From Serratia sp. H1w (GTDB taxonomy: Bacteria > Pseudomonadota > Gammaproteobacteria > Enterobacterales > Enterobacteriaceae): a stretch of DNA of 64,000 nt. Below, in pieces: positions 16,393-25,717 of the stretch (positions are counted from its first letter, which is position 1; each line of letters opens with the position of its first letter). The DNA is taken from the NCBI RefSeq assembly GCF_000633355.1, contig NZ_AYMQ01000041.1:62001-126000 (forward strand), written 5' to 3'. The notes below the pieces were generated by a model. It was not told the origin of the DNA. It searched no databases and saw nothing but the letters and a program-made list of their open reading frames with translations. The position numbers and the translations under genes were made by a program.

Positions 16393-17976
16393 ATGGCAGC
16401 GTCTAAAAAACAAAAAATTACGCTTTGGGAATTTTTCCAAAGCCTGGGCAAGACTTTTATGTTGCCCGTCGCACTGCTTTCATTCTGCGGCATCATGCTG
16501 GGGATCGGTAGCTCGCTCAGCAGCCGTGACGTGATCACCCTGCTGCCTTTCATTGGTCATCCGGCCTTCCAACTGCTGTTCACCTGGATGAGCAAGATCG
16601 GTTCCTTTGCCTTCAGCTTCCTGCCGGTGATGTTCGCCATTGCCATTCCGCTGGGGATGGCGCGTGAGAACAAAGGCGTGGCCGCCTTCTCGGGTTTTGT
16701 CGGCTTTGCCGTGCTGAACCTGGCGACCAACTTCTACCTGACCACTTCAGGTGTGCTGCCTACCGTCGATCCGCTGGTGCTGAAAGCCAACAACATCCAG
16801 AACATCCTGGGTATTCAGTCTATCGATACCGGCATCCTCGGTGCGGTGATCGTCGGGATCATCGTTTACCTGCTGCATGAGCGTTTCAACACCATCCGTC
16901 TGCCGGATGCGCTGGCGTTCTTCGGCGGTACCCGCTTCGTGCCAATCGTCACCACCGTGGTGCTGGGCCTGTGCGGCCTGATCATTCCGCTGATCTGGCC
17001 TTGGTTCGCTGCCGGTATTAACGGTTTGGGACGAATGATCAACGGAGCAGGCATATTTGGGCCGATGATTTTCGGTTCCGGTGAGCGCCTGCTGCTGCCG
17101 TTTGGTCTGCACCACATTCTGGTGGCGCTGATCCGCTTTACCGAAGCCGGCGGTACGCTGGACGTCTGTGGCCGCGAAGTCAGCGGTGCCTTGACCATCT
17201 TCCAGGCACAGCTCTCTTGCCCTACCACCCACGGCTTTGCCGAAAGCGCCACTCGCTTCCTGTCACAGGGTAAAATGCCAGCCTTCCTCGGCGGTCTGCC
17301 AGGTGCGGCGTTGGCCATGTACCACTGTGCCAAACCAGAGAACCGTCACAAGATCAAAGGGCTGCTGATTTCCGGTGTGGTTGCCTGTGTGGTCGGCGGC
17401 ACCACCGAACCGATCGAATTCCTGTTCCTGTTTGTCGCCCCGTTCCTGTATCTGATCCACGCCATCCTGACTGGCCTGGGCTTTACCGTGATGGCACTGT
17501 TGGGCGTCACCATCGGTAACACCGACGGTAACATCATCGACTTCGTGGTATTTGGCATCCTGCACGGCACCGCAACCAAGTGGTATCTGGTACCGTTGGT
17601 GGCCGCCATCTGGTTTGTTGCCTACTATGCGATCTTCCGTTTCGCCATCCAGCGTTGGAACATTAAAACGCCGGGGCGTGAGACTGAAACTACCGCGACA
17701 CAGAGCGCTCCTATCGGCGCCGTAGGTAAGTCCGGCTATAACGTGCCTGCTATCCTGGCGGCGTTGGGCGGTAAAGAGAACATCGTCTCGCTGGATAACT
17801 GTATTACCCGTCTGCGTATGTCGGTTAACGACATGAGCAAGGTGGATGACGCACTGCTGAAAGCCAACCGGGCGATCGGTGTCGTTCATCTTAATGACCA
17901 TAACCTGCAAGTGGTGATCGGCCCGCAGGTACAATCGGTGAAAGATGAGTTAGAATCGCTGATGGCCACCGCATAA
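16393..17976 (+). CDS. malX: PTS maltose/glucose-type EIICB component MalX
   Basis: A 527-residue PTS permease. The EIIC part has about ten membrane segments beginning FQSLGKTFMLPVALLSFCG. It contains the substrate-site region GTTEPIEFLFLFVAP near residue 340. A short linker leads to an EIIB domain with the phosphorylated cysteine in DNCITRLRMSV near residue 475. It matches E. coli MalX, which can move glucose and maltose, though the physiological substrate is unclear. ATG 16393 is chosen because CAGGAG lies nine bases upstream; an ATG at 16366 lacks one. It forms an operon with malY (gap 46 nt) and is controlled by MalI operators upstream. Confidence 0.94.
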   Translation: MAASKKQKITLWEFFQSLGKTFMLPVALLSFCGIMLGIGSSLSSRDVITLLPFIGHPAFQLLFTWMSKIGSFAFSFLPVMFAIAIPLGMARENKGVAAFSGFVGFAVLNLATNFYLTTSGVLPTVDPLVLKANNIQNILGIQSIDTGILGAVIVGIIVYLLHERFNTIRLPDALAFFGGTRFVPIVTTVVLGLCGLIIPLIWPWFAAGINGLGRMINGAGIFGPMIFGSGERLLLPFGLHHILVALIRFTEAGGTLDVCGREVSGALTIFQAQLSCPTTHGFAESATRFLSQGKMPAFLGGLPGAALAMYHCAKPENRHKIKGLLISGVVACVVGGTTEPIEFLFLFVAPFLYLIHAILTGLGFTVMALLGVTIGNTDGNIIDFVVFGILHGTATKWYLVPLVAAIWFVAYYAIFRFAIQRWNIKTPGRETETTATQSAPIGAVGKSGYNVPAILAALGGKENIVSLDNCITRLRMSVNDMSKVDDALLKANRAIGVVHLNDHNLQVVIGPQVQSVKDELESLMATA

Positions 17977-17986
17977 CCTTCCCCCC

Positions 17987-18006
17987 GGGCGCAGCCTGCT
18001 GCGCCC
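17987..18006. repeat. GGGCGC palindromic repeat, copy 3 (malX-malY gap)
   Basis: GGGCGCAGC and GCTGCGCCC form the same palindrome family, placed inside an operon 10 nt after malX and 16 nt before malY. It may shield the malX message or reduce malY expression. Confidence 0.72.
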
Positions 18007-18022
18007 TTGTTCGGAGTTTCAC

Positions 18023-19204
18023 ATGTTTGATTTTTCTACCCCGGTAGATCGTCACGGTACCTGGTGCACCCAGTGGGACTATATCGCCGACCGGTTTGGC
18101 ACCGCAGACCTGCTGCCTTTCACCATTTCCGATATGGATTTCGCCACCGCCCCCTGCATTCTTGAAGCCCTGCAACAGCGCCTGCAACACGGCGTACTGG
18201 GCTACAGCCGCTGGCAGCATGAAGACTTTCTTGGCGCGGTGCGCCATTGGTATCAACAACGTTTCAATGCCCCTATCGATACCACCAAGGCCGTCTATGG
18301 CCCTTCGGTAATTTACATGGTAGCGCAGTTGGTGCGCATCTGGTCGGCTCCGGGTGAATACGTGGTCACCCATACCCCGGCCTATGATGCGTTCTATAAG
18401 GTGATCCTGGGTAATCAGCGCCAGGTTCTACCTTGCCCGCTGCACAAAGTGGATAACGACTGGCAGTGCGATATGGCCCATCTGGAAGCCCTGCTGGCCC
18501 GGCCACAAACCAAGATCCTGCTGCTGTGCAGCCCGCAGAACCCTACTGGCAAGGTGTGGACCCAGCAAGAACTGGAGCAGATGGCAGAACTCTGTGAACG
18601 CCATGACGTGAAGGTGATCAGCGATGAGATCCATATGGATATGGTGTGGGGTGAGCATCGCCACACGCCATGGAGCCTGGTGGCGACAACCCCGTGGGCG
18701 TTGCTGACTTCTGGTTCAAAAACCTTCAACATTCCAGCGCTCACCGGTGCCTATGGCATCATCAGCGATGACAGCACCCGTGACAGCTACGTTCAGGCGC
18801 TAAAAAGCCGCGATGGCCTATCCTCCCCGGCAGTGCTGGCGGTAGCGGCCCATATTGCAGCCTACCGTCACGGCGAACCTTGGCTGGACGCCCTGCGCGA
18901 CTATCTGCAAGATAACCTGACCTACGTGGCCGAGCGCCTCAATCAGGCGTTGCCGCAGCTAAACTGGCAGCCACCGCAGGCCACCTATCTGGCGTGGATC
19001 GACATTCGCCCATTGGGCATTGATGACCAACAACTCCAACAGGTGCTGATCGAGCGGGAGAAAGTCGCCATCATGCCAGGCTTCACCTACGGCGAAGAAG
19101 GGCGCGGTTTCCTGCGTCTGAACGTCGGCTGCCCACGCAGCAAGGTTGAAGCCGGGATGGATAAGCTGATTGCCGCGTTGCAGTTTGTCTTGGCTGATAA
19201 ATAA
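18023..19204 (+). CDS. malY: Bifunctional beta-cystathionase / maltose-regulon modulator MalY
   Basis: A 393-residue pyridoxal-phosphate enzyme of the aminotransferase I/II fold. It starts MFDFSTPVDRHGTWCTQWD. It contains the cofactor-binding blocks LLLCSPQNPTGKVW and ISDEIHMDM, and the Schiff-base lysine in TSGSKTFNIPALTGAYG near residue 235. In E. coli MalY cleaves cystathionine or cysteine and also antagonises MalT. Length and the malX-malY order agree. GGAG precedes the ATG. A strong hairpin follows the gene. Confidence 0.94.
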   Translation: MFDFSTPVDRHGTWCTQWDYIADRFGTADLLPFTISDMDFATAPCILEALQQRLQHGVLGYSRWQHEDFLGAVRHWYQQRFNAPIDTTKAVYGPSVIYMVAQLVRIWSAPGEYVVTHTPAYDAFYKVILGNQRQVLPCPLHKVDNDWQCDMAHLEALLARPQTKILLLCSPQNPTGKVWTQQELEQMAELCERHDVKVISDEIHMDMVWGEHRHTPWSLVATTPWALLTSGSKTFNIPALTGAYGIISDDSTRDSYVQALKSRDGLSSPAVLAVAAHIAAYRHGEPWLDALRDYLQDNLTYVAERLNQALPQLNWQPPQATYLAWIDIRPLGIDDQQLQQVLIEREKVAIMPGFTYGEEGRGFLRLNVGCPRSKVEAGMDKLIAALQFVLADK

Positions 19205-19213
19205 CGTTGAACG

Positions 19214-19234
19214 CCAGGGGCATTGCGCCCCTGG
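19214..19234. terminator. Bidirectional hairpin between malY and Nudix gene
   Basis: CCAGGGG and CCCCTGG form a perfect 7-bp stem with a 7-nt loop between two convergent stop codons. Confidence 0.65.
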
Positions 19235-19242
19235 TTGATATC

Positions 19243-19839
19243 TCATCTTTCCAGCGTACGGTTCAACGCCACGAATTGCAGCAGCATGATGGTTTTGGCA
19301 TCGACGATAACGCCCTGACTCATCGCATCCAGTGCCTCTGCAAGCGGTATTTCAAGCACTTCCAGATCCTCTCCTTCCGCTTCAATGCCACCACCGGCGG
19401 CCACTTTGCTTTGCGCATCGTATTCGCCAATAAAAAAGTGCAGTTTTTCAGTGACCGACCCCGGACTCATGTAGGCCTCAAACACCTTATGCACGTTTTG
19501 CACGGAATAGCCGGTTTCCTCTTCCGCCTCGGCCCGAATACGGGCTTCCGGGGAGGCGTTATCAAGTAATCCGGCAGCGGCTTCGATCAGCATGCCGTCG
19601 TGGCCATTGACGAACACCGGGAAACGGAACTGGCGCGTCAGCACCACCGTCTGCTGTTGACGATTAAATAACAGGATGGTTGCCCCATCGCCCCGATCGT
19701 AGGTTTCACGGCTTTGCCGTTGCCATTGGCCATTGCGCCGCAGGAAATCAAAGGTGGTTTTTTTCAGCACATACCAATCATCAGATAACACCTGGCTGGC
19801 AACAATACGCACTCGATCTTTGGTTTTGGTGGTCACCAT
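19243..19839 (-). CDS. Nudix hydrolase, NudK-like (GDP-mannose pyrophosphatase type)
   Basis: A 198-residue Nudix protein resembling E. coli NudK (YffH): RETYDRGDGATILLFNRQQQ, TRQFRFPVFVNGHDGMLIEA, then the Nudix box around GLLDNASPEARIRAEAEEET. The box keeps the metal-binding EAEEETG portion but has Ser where NudK has Glu at its seventh position. YMSPGSVTEKLHFFI follows as in NudK. The predicted reaction is hydrolysis of a nucleoside-diphosphate sugar such as GDP-mannose or ADP-ribose. It lies convergent with malY and divergent from a DeoR-type regulator. E. coli nudK sits elsewhere, so orthology is not certain. Confidence 0.85.
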   Translation of the reverse strand: MVTTKTKDRVRIVASQVLSDDWYVLKKTTFDFLRRNGQWQRQSRETYDRGDGATILLFNRQQQTVVLTRQFRFPVFVNGHDGMLIEAAAGLLDNASPEARIRAEAEEETGYSVQNVHKVFEAYMSPGSVTEKLHFFIGEYDAQSKVAAGGGIEAEGEDLEVLEIPLAEALDAMSQGVIVDAKTIMLLQFVALNRTLER

Positions 19840-19939
19840 CTGCTTAATCTCGTTATGGCCGGAAGGAAGAGTGATAATATCGTGCAGTTTCGTGTATGAT
19901 CAAGATAATTCATGCATCAACAATCACGAGGGATCCCCC

Positions 19940-20695
19940 ATGCTTACCAGCCAACGCAAAAAGATCATTCTGGAAAAACTGGCTCAGGATGGACAGGTTG
20001 TCGCCAAGCAACTGAGTGAGTTGTTTGGGCTTTCCGAAGATACCTTACGACGGGATCTGCGGGAGTTAGACAACGAAGGGTTATTACAGCGGGTCCATGG
20101 CGGCGCCCTACCGGTTTCATCCGCGATTGCCAGCTTTGCCGAAAGAAATACCTTGGAATCCTCCGCCAAAACCGCCATCGCCAAGGCGGCGGTCGCCATG
20201 ATTATGCCCGGGCAAGTGGTGATGCTGGACGGTGGTACCACTTCTGCCGAACTGGTTCGGCATCTACCGCGCAATTTGCAGGCAACCTTTGTGACCCACA
20301 GCCCAAGCGTCGCAGTGGGTTTGGTCGACTATCCCAATATTGAGGTCATCATGATCGGTGGCCGCTTGTACAAACATTCCATCGTCTGCGTGGGCGCCGC
20401 TGCGGTAGAAGCCATGTCGCATATTCGTGCAGACATTTACTTTATGGGGGTCACCGGGGTACATCCCGTTGCCGGGTTGAGCACGGGTGACCTTGAGGAA
20501 GCCTATATCAAGCGTGCATTAGCCGCACGAGCGGCAGAAACCGTGGTGTTGGCCTCTGCCGCCAAGCTGAATGCGGCTTCGCAATATGCCATTGGTGAAC
20601 TGACCCTGGCACAGACGATCATCGTGGAAGGTGATACCGATAACGCCTTGATTGAGCCACTGCAACTGGCAGGAGTGAGCGTAATCAGGGCTTGA
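19940..20695 (+). CDS. DeoR/GlpR-family transcriptional regulator
   Basis: A 251-residue regulator. The N-terminal DeoR helix-turn-helix (QRKKIILEKLAQDGQVV then LFGLSEDTLRRDLRELDNEG, ending VHGGALP) is followed by a sugar-phosphate sensor domain with DGGTTSAELVRHLP and the ADIYFMGVTG block. Such proteins usually respond to a phosphorylated sugar. ATG 19940 is preceded by GAGGG at good spacing; the long upstream extension of the frame is non-coding. It is divergent from the Nudix gene and 168 bp before add. Its target is not evident, though nucleoside-related DeoR precedents make add worth testing. Confidence 0.86.
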   Translation: MLTSQRKKIILEKLAQDGQVVAKQLSELFGLSEDTLRRDLRELDNEGLLQRVHGGALPVSSAIASFAERNTLESSAKTAIAKAAVAMIMPGQVVMLDGGTTSAELVRHLPRNLQATFVTHSPSVAVGLVDYPNIEVIMIGGRLYKHSIVCVGAAAVEAMSHIRADIYFMGVTGVHPVAGLSTGDLEEAYIKRALAARAAETVVLASAAKLNAASQYAIGELTLAQTIIVEGDTDNALIEPLQLAGVSVIRA

Positions 20696-20862
20696 TGGCT
20701 GCGTGGGACCATCCATCCCACTCAGCATTGTCTGAAACCGCGATCGGCATCGCAATTTAATGTGATAAACATCACTTTTTTATGCAACTCAATGGCTATT
20801 TTCATCCATTTGTTTTTATACTGCTCTGCACTTAATCTAAACAACAATAACGAGTGCCCATC

Positions 20863-21861
20863 ATGATTGACCGCCGTTTACCCCTCACCGATATTCACCG
20901 TCACCTGGACGGTAACATCCGCGCGCAAACCATTCTGGAACTGGGCCGCCAGTTTAATCTGACTCTGCCTGCCAACGAGCTTGCCGCCCTGCTGCCGCAC
21001 GTACAAATCACCCATGCCGAACCGGATCTGATGAGCTTCCTGCAAAAGCTGGATTGGGGCGTGGCGGTGTTGGGCGATTTGGATGCCTGCCGTCGCGTGG
21101 CCTATGAAAACGTGGAAGATGCGGCCAACGCCGGGTTGCACTACGCCGAACTGCGCTTCTCCCCGTACTACATGGCAATGAAGCATCAGTTGCCGGTCGC
21201 TGGCGTGGTGGAAGCGGTGATTGACGGTATTCGCTCAGGATGCCGCGATCGCGATATTGACGTGCGCCTGATTGGTATCATGAGCCGTACGTTCGGCGAA
21301 GCAGCCTGCCTGCAAGAGTTGGACGCCTTATTGGCCCACCGCGATGGCATTACCGCGCTGGATCTGGCCGGTGATGAACTGGGCTTCCCTGGCAGCCTGT
21401 TCCTCAGCCATTTCAATCGTGCCCGCGATGCTGGCCTGCGCATTACCGTGCATGCCGGTGAAGCCGCTGGCCCTGAAAGTATCTGGCAGGCAATCCGCGA
21501 ATTGGGTGCCGAACGTATCGGCCACGGGGTTAAAGCGGTCGAAGATCCGGCACTGATGGATTTCCTGGCAGAACATGCCATCGGCGTTGAGTCGTGCCTG
21601 ACTTCAAATATCCAGACCAGCACCGTCGCTTCGCTGGCACAACATCCGCTGGCCACCTTCCTGCGTCATGGCGTGGTAGCCTCGATCAATACCGACGATC
21701 CGGCCGTGCAGGGCATCGAGATCGAGCACGAATACCGCGTGGCAGCCCCGCAGGCCGGGTTAACGCCGCAGGAAATCCGTACCGCGCAGGAAAATGGTCT
21801 GAAGATGGCCTTCCTCAGCGAGCAAGAAAAGCAGGCGTTGCGCGTAAAAGTGCTTAACTAA
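20863..21861 (+). CDS. add: Adenosine deaminase Add
   Basis: A 332-residue zinc enzyme converting adenosine and deoxyadenosine to (deoxy)inosine in purine salvage. Catalytic landmarks are present in order: HRHLDGN (zinc His pair) near residue 11, [12 protein letters not shown] (His and catalytic Glu), ERIGHGVKA, and [10 protein letters not shown] (zinc Asp). Alignment from memory with E. coli Add is nearly continuous. ATG 20863 gives the E. coli-like start [10 protein letters not shown]; a GTG at 20854 is less likely. It is single-cistron, ended by an 11-bp hairpin. Confidence 0.96.
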   Translation: MIDRRLPLTDIHRHLDGNIRAQTILELGRQFNLTLPANELAALLPHVQITHAEPDLMSFLQKLDWGVAVLGDLDACRRVAYENVEDAANAGLHYAELRFSPYYMAMKHQLPVAGVVEAVIDGIRSGCRDRDIDVRLIGIMSRTFGEAACLQELDALLAHRDGITALDLAGDELGFPGSLFLSHFNRARDAGLRITVHAGEAAGPESIWQAIRELGAERIGHGVKAVEDPALMDFLAEHAIGVESCLTSNIQTSTVASLAQHPLATFLRHGVVASINTDDPAVQGIEIEHEYRVAAPQAGLTPQEIRTAQENGLKMAFLSEQEKQALRVKVLN

Positions 21862-21870
21862 GGCCATCAG

Positions 21871-21903
21871 CAGGCTCAGTGGCCTTGTGGGTCACTGAGC
21901 CTG
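21871..21903. terminator. Strong bidirectional hairpin after add
   Basis: CAGGCTCAGTG and CACTGAGCCTG form a perfect 11-bp stem with an 11-nt loop, placed between the convergent add and NIPSNAP-family genes. Confidence 0.8.
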
Positions 21904-21907
21904 TATC

Positions 21908-22213
21908 TCAAGGTTGATACGGTAATACCACCCGGTGGCTCTCCTCAATCAGCGCCACAATCTCCGTACGTGGCCCTGTCAGCCAGGCTTGGCTACGGTA
22001 GAAGTCATGTAATCCCTGCTCCATCTCCGCCATGCCATCAAACCGCCGCAGCAGGTAATAGGCATCGGGGTCGTGTAGCGAAACACCAAACTCAAGTACC
22101 TTAATCCCTGCCGCCTGATGCAACGGCACGCTATCATGCTGCATGATGTGGTGAAAACGCTCACCACTTCCGGCCTGTAGCCGGTACTGCAATATCTCGA
22201 CAACCCTACTCAT
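21908..22213 (-). CDS. NIPSNAP-family small protein
   Basis: A 101-residue protein starting MSRVVEILQYRLQAGSGERF, with HDPDAYYLLRRFDGMAEMEQ in the middle. This matches the dimeric ferredoxin-like NIPSNAP family. Biochemical function in bacteria is poorly defined; no catalytic residues can be assigned. The ATG has GGGAAA upstream and lies 20 nt after the stop of the yfeH-like gene, so the two are likely co-transcribed. Confidence 0.8.
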   Translation of the reverse strand: MSRVVEILQYRLQAGSGERFHHIMQHDSVPLHQAAGIKVLEFGVSLHDPDAYYLLRRFDGMAEMEQGLHDFYRSQAWLTGPRTEIVALIEESHRVVLPYQP

Positions 22214-22233
22214 AGGTTTCCCTGTCTGTGACG

Positions 22234-23226
22234 TTAATTATTGACCGCAGCCTGCTGCTGGGCAGTTTTGCGCGCATAGCGCTGCGCCAGTACCGCACAC
22301 ACCATCAGCTGTACCTGATGGAAGATCATCAGGGGTAATACCATCGCCCCAACGGCGGCGGCCGGAAATAGCACGTTAGCCATCGGAATACCGTTGGCCA
22401 GGCTCTTTTTCGAACCGCAGAACACGATAGTGATTTCATCGGCAGTATCAAAGCCCAGCCAGCGTGCGCTATAGGTATTGATGATTAGCACCACCGTCAG
22501 CAGCACCAGTGACATCACCAGGATCGTCAGCAGCGACCAACCGTCAATAGTGTGCCAAATCCCTTCAACCACCGCCGCGCTGAACGCGGTATACACTACA
22601 AGCAGGATCGAGGAGCGGTCGGTGAGGTTAATCAGTTTACGATGGCGATCGATCCATTTGCCAATCAGCGGACGCGCCAGATGACCAATCACAAACGGCA
22701 CCATCAGTTGCAGAATAATCGCCCCGATGGCATGTAGTACGTCGGTATTGCCTTCCTGCGTATGCATCAACGCACCAACCAACAGCGGAGACAGGAATAC
22801 CCCCAGAATGCTGGATGCCGAAGCGCTACAGATCGCCGCCGCTACGTTCCCTCCGGCAGCAGAGGTAAACGCAATTGCTGATTGCACCGTGGCAGGCAGA
22901 GCGCACAGATAGAGGAACCCTAGATAGACGGTAGGCGTCATCAAGCCCGGCACCAGCAGGTTCATCGACAACCCTAACAGCGGGAAGAGCGCGAAGGTGC
23001 TGAGAAATACCACCAGGTGCAGCTTCCAGTGGCTCATCCCGGCCACGATCGCCTCGCGGGAAAGCTTGGCCCCATGCATAAAGAACAGTAAGGCTATCGC
23101 CGCAGTGGTTAAATGTTCGAAGAAGGTCTGCCAAATCCCTTCACAGGGAAACAACGAGGCCAACAGCACCACCATCAGCAAAACCAGTAAGAACTTGTCG
23201 ATACGTAGACGTTGCAACCAGGACAT
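22234..23226 (-). CDS. yfeH: Bile acid:sodium symporter-family transporter YfeH
   Basis: A 330-residue membrane protein with about ten hydrophobic segments. Strong matches to E. coli YfeH include TTAAIALLFFMHGAKLSREA, FTSAAGGNVAAAICSASASS and ADEITIVFCGSKKSLANGIP. The family (SBF-like, BASS superfamily) moves organic anions with sodium or protons; the substrate is unknown. In E. coli yfeH lies elsewhere, so this placement next to add is a rearrangement relative to that genome. The NIPSNAP gene follows in the same direction. Confidence 0.88.
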   Translation of the reverse strand: MSWLQRLRIDKFLLVLLMVVLLASLFPCEGIWQTFFEHLTTAAIALLFFMHGAKLSREAIVAGMSHWKLHLVVFLSTFALFPLLGLSMNLLVPGLMTPTVYLGFLYLCALPATVQSAIAFTSAAGGNVAAAICSASASSILGVFLSPLLVGALMHTQEGNTDVLHAIGAIILQLMVPFVIGHLARPLIGKWIDRHRKLINLTDRSSILLVVYTAFSAAVVEGIWHTIDGWSLLTILVMSLVLLTVVLIINTYSARWLGFDTADEITIVFCGSKKSLANGIPMANVLFPAAAVGAMVLPLMIFHQVQLMVCAVLAQRYARKTAQQQAAVNN

Positions 23227-23258
23227 CCTGCACTATTCCTTGCCATTAAAAGCTTAAC

Positions 23259-23314
23259 GGGCGCCGCATGCAGCGCCCCCTACGATGGAACATGGGCGCA
23301 GCATGCGGCGCCCC
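23259..23314. repeat. GGGCGC palindromic repeat, two tandem copies (4 and 5)
   Basis: GGGCGCCGC/GCAGCGCCC at 23259-23278 and GGGCGCAGC/GCGGCGCCC at 23294-23314 both run into CCCCTACG. They are the same unit in direct orientation 35 bp apart, in the gap between ydgJ and yfeH. Paired units resemble a small BIME arrangement. Confidence 0.78.
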
Positions 23315-23318
23315 TACG

Positions 23319-24359
23319 TTAAACTACCGGCAGCGCTTTTTGTTGTTTGGCCGATTCGATGCCCAGCTCGATCATTTCCATGACCTTGATTGCATCGCTG
23401 GCCGGGACTGGATTGGCACCAATACCGGAAATGGCATCGCGAATGGCGGCGTAATACGCCGGGTAATTGCCCGGTATGGTCAACAGCGGCTGTTCCGCCA
23501 GCAAACCATCACGTGACAACGTCACTACACCATCACGCATATCATAGCCCCAGTCGGCCTGCGGCAAACGCTCACCGGCTTTCAGACGGTCTTCCTGCGG
23601 ATCCAGGCCATATTTGATAAAGCTCCCCTGGGTGCCGTGCACAATGTAACGGGCCGTTTCCGCCGCAGCCAGTACTGTGCCATGCAGCACCACGCGTCGA
23701 TGACCGTAATTGAGCGCTGCATGGAAGTAATCCACCGATTGTGACCCTGGACGTAGCTCACCGAGATCGACAAACAGCGTTTGTGGCTTGCCAAACAGCT
23801 GCAAGGCCTGGTCGATCAGATGTGGCCCCAGATCGTACCAAATGCCGCTGCCTGCGCCACCTTGCTCACGCCAGCGCTGGCGCACTTCCGGGCGGAAGCG
23901 ATCGAAATGAGATTCAAAATAGACGACTTCGCCCAACGTGCCGTCTTTCAGCAACGCCTTTAAAGTCAGGAAGTCACTGTCCCAGCGGCGGTTGTGGAAC
24001 ACCGAAAGCAGCTGTCCACTCTGTTCGGCCTGTTGTTGCAACTGCTGCGCTTGTGACAGTGTCACGGTAAAGGGCTTGTCCACCACCACATGTTTGCCTG
24101 CCGCCATCGCCTGTTGCGCCAGCGGGAAGTGGGTATCGTTGGGGGTTGGGATCACAATCAGGTCAATCGAAGGATCGCTAAACAATGCCTGCGGATCGCT
24201 GACTACCGTCATCATCGGCCAGTCGGCGTGGACTTTACCGGCATCGCTGCTGGAAACGGCGGCCAACTCCATGCCGGGAGTTCCCGCGATCAGCGGAGCA
24301 TGAAAGGTCTTGCTGGCGTAACCATAGCCCACCAGGCCAACGCGGATTGTTTCAGACAT
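23319..24359 (-). CDS. ydgJ: Gfo/Idh/MocA-family oxidoreductase YdgJ
   Basis: A 346-residue NAD(P)-dependent oxidoreductase, the same length as E. coli YdgJ. The N-terminal Rossmann domain starts IRVGLVGYGYASKTFHAPLI. The family hallmark GKHVVVDKPFTVTLSQA lies near residues 88-104, with the conserved Lys. The C-terminal domain holds GSGIWYDLGPHLIDQALQLF with the probable catalytic His. The physiological substrate is unknown. GAGGAAA precedes the ATG. Two perfect matS sites lie within the coding sequence. The position between the add region and the rsx region agrees with E. coli. Confidence 0.93.
   Translation of the reverse strand: MSETIRVGLVGYGYASKTFHAPLIAGTPGMELAAVSSSDAGKVHADWPMMTVVSDPQALFSDPSIDLIVIPTPNDTHFPLAQQAMAAGKHVVVDKPFTVTLSQAQQLQQQAEQSGQLLSVFHNRRWDSDFLTLKALLKDGTLGEVVYFESHFDRFRPEVRQRWREQGGAGSGIWYDLGPHLIDQALQLFGKPQTLFVDLGELRPGSQSVDYFHAALNYGHRRVVLHGTVLAAAETARYIVHGTQGSFIKYGLDPQEDRLKAGERLPQADWGYDMRDGVVTLSRDGLLAEQPLLTIPGNYPAYYAAIRDAISGIGANPVPASDAIKVMEMIELGIESAKQQKALPVV
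23513..23525. promoter_or_regulatory. matS site (MatP target), copy 1
   Basis: GTGACAACGTCAC fits the E. coli matS consensus GTGACRNYGTCAC at every position. MatP bound at such sites condenses the Ter macrodomain. It lies within ydgJ coding sequence. Confidence 0.88.
24053..24065. promoter_or_regulatory. matS site (MatP target), copy 2
   Basis: GTGACAGTGTCAC is also a perfect consensus match, 540 bp from the first copy and in the same gene. Confidence 0.88.
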
Positions 24360-24583
24360 CTTGTTTCCTCATGCAGGGCGATATACGCATCAATTCCAGG
24401 CAGCTGAAATGCTACGTCCATGTCAGTTGGGACGAAAAACCTGCTCCCTGAGTGTTGCCGCTAGAAAAAGATGAACTAGAGATGGCTTCGATTTGACACC
24501 ATGATGCAGGCAGGAACAAGCGCTAAATGCAGATTGATAACAAACCGGCAATACAGCGAAGCATACGTGATAGGCAACCAAGC

Positions 24584-24604
24584 GGGCGCAACATGCTGCG
24601 CCCC
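24584..24604. repeat. GGGCGC palindromic repeat, copy 6
   Basis: GGGCGCAAC and GCTGCGCCCC, followed by CCCTACAG, lie just past the araC stop at 24620. The rest of the ydgJ-araC gap (24360-24583) shows no gene or clear signal. Confidence 0.72.
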
Positions 24605-24619
24605 TACAGAGGAATTCAG

Positions 24620-25537
24620 CTAACGGACCGCGGTAACCAATGGCCGCTCCTGGAAATGGTTCGCAGGATAGTTGATCTCCAGGCTACGGCGGCGGAAATC
24701 GCTCGGGCTGACGCCCACCCGCTTGCGAAACACCCGTGAAAAATAGAGCTGATCGTCGTAACCCACCACCCGACCAATGGTGGCAATCGACTCCTGAGTG
24801 GTTTGCAGCAACAGTTTGGCGCGGATCACCCGCTGATCCTCACGCCAACGCAGAATGTTGATCCCAACCTGATCCCGGAACAGATGTGCCAACCGTGAAG
24901 GCGAAAGGCAAACGTGGCGTGCCACCTCATCGATACGCAGTTCCCCTGCCAGATTGCCGGTAATGAACTGACAGGCTTCAATCACCCGTGGATCCATAAT
25001 CTTCTGCGGGCTGAGCGGATCTTCCTCCATTGCGCGTAGCAGCAGACGCTCAAGCAGATTCATACCAATCTCTTCGGCAAAACGGCGGCCGGAGCGCTGG
25101 GTCTGCTCAATGTTGGCAAACAGCCGGTCAAACTCGGTCAGCAGTTGGTTGTTGGGCAACGTCAGACGCCCCACCTGATGCGCCTTGCTGTGCCATTCCA
25201 GCCAGTCCGCCCAGTAGGCACGCGGACGGAAATAGACCCAGCGGTGATACCAGCAGTCGCTATCCGGTGATCGGCCATAGTTATGCGCCGCCTTGGGTGG
25301 AAACAGCAACAGATCGCCTGGATTACAGTAAAGCGTTTCCTCACCGTCAAACACCTTGCCCTGGCCTTTAATGGTCAGGTTGAGGATGTACCCCTTCATA
25401 CCGCCAGGGCGATCGATAAAGAAATCCAGCGGCCCGTCCGCCATAATCGGCGTCAGCCCGGCAACCAGGTAGGCGTTAAAGGTGTAACCCGGCAACAACG
25501 GGTTCGGTTGGGGTTCCTGAACCATGCGATGATACAT
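24620..25537 (-). CDS. araC: Arabinose regulator AraC
   Basis: A 305-residue regulator clearly orthologous to Ara[21 protein letters not shown] at the start of the arabinose-binding cupin domain, [20 protein letters not shown], and [18 protein letters not shown]. The C-terminal double helix-turn-helix carries [19 protein letters not shown] and [20 protein letters not shown]. With arabinose it activates ara promoters; without it, it represses by looping. ATG 25537 is supported by GGAGG four bases upstream. It follows araH on the same strand after a 180-bp gap, unlike E. coli, where araC is divergent from araBAD. Confidence 0.95.
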   Translation of the reverse strand: MYHRMVQEPQPNPLLPGYTFNAYLVAGLTPIMADGPLDFFIDRPGGMKGYILNLTIKGQGKVFDGEETLYCNPGDLLLFPPKAAHNYGRSPDSDCWYHRWVYFRPRAYWADWLEWHSKAHQVGRLTLPNNQLLTEFDRLFANIEQTQRSGRRFAEEIGMNLLERLLLRAMEEDPLSPQKIMDPRVIEACQFITGNLAGELRIDEVARHVCLSPSRLAHLFRDQVGINILRWREDQRVIRAKLLLQTTQESIATIGRVVGYDDQLYFSRVFRKRVGVSPSDFRRRSLEINYPANHFQERPLVTAVR

Positions 25538-25578
25538 CTGGCCTCCAAAAGTGTCGTGTCACGGTCCTGAAACTAGGA

Positions 25579-25628
25579 CCCCTCACCCTAACCCTCTCCC
25601 AAAGGGAGAGGGGACTGTCCGTGCTACA
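25579..25628. repeat. Composite intergenic repeat element, half copy
   Basis: CCTCACCCTAACCCTCTCC, AAAGGGAGAGG and ACTGTCCGTGCTAC match the left half of the roughly 155-bp elements at 14922 and 38509. The other boundary is missing, so this is a solo half element between araH and araC. CCCTCTCCC and GGGAGAGGG can form a hairpin. Confidence 0.8.
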
Positions 25629-25717
25629 AAATAGCCTCTGCGTTTCATATCAATACAACCAGTTTACCCATCCGGTAAAATGCTGCTGAAGCTAATCGTA
25701 AAAGTGTGATGTCTCTT

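Noticed and set aside
16527-16539. GTGACGTGATCAC in malX as a third matS site
   Set aside because: It has two mismatches to GTGACRNYGTCAC, so chance similarity is likely.
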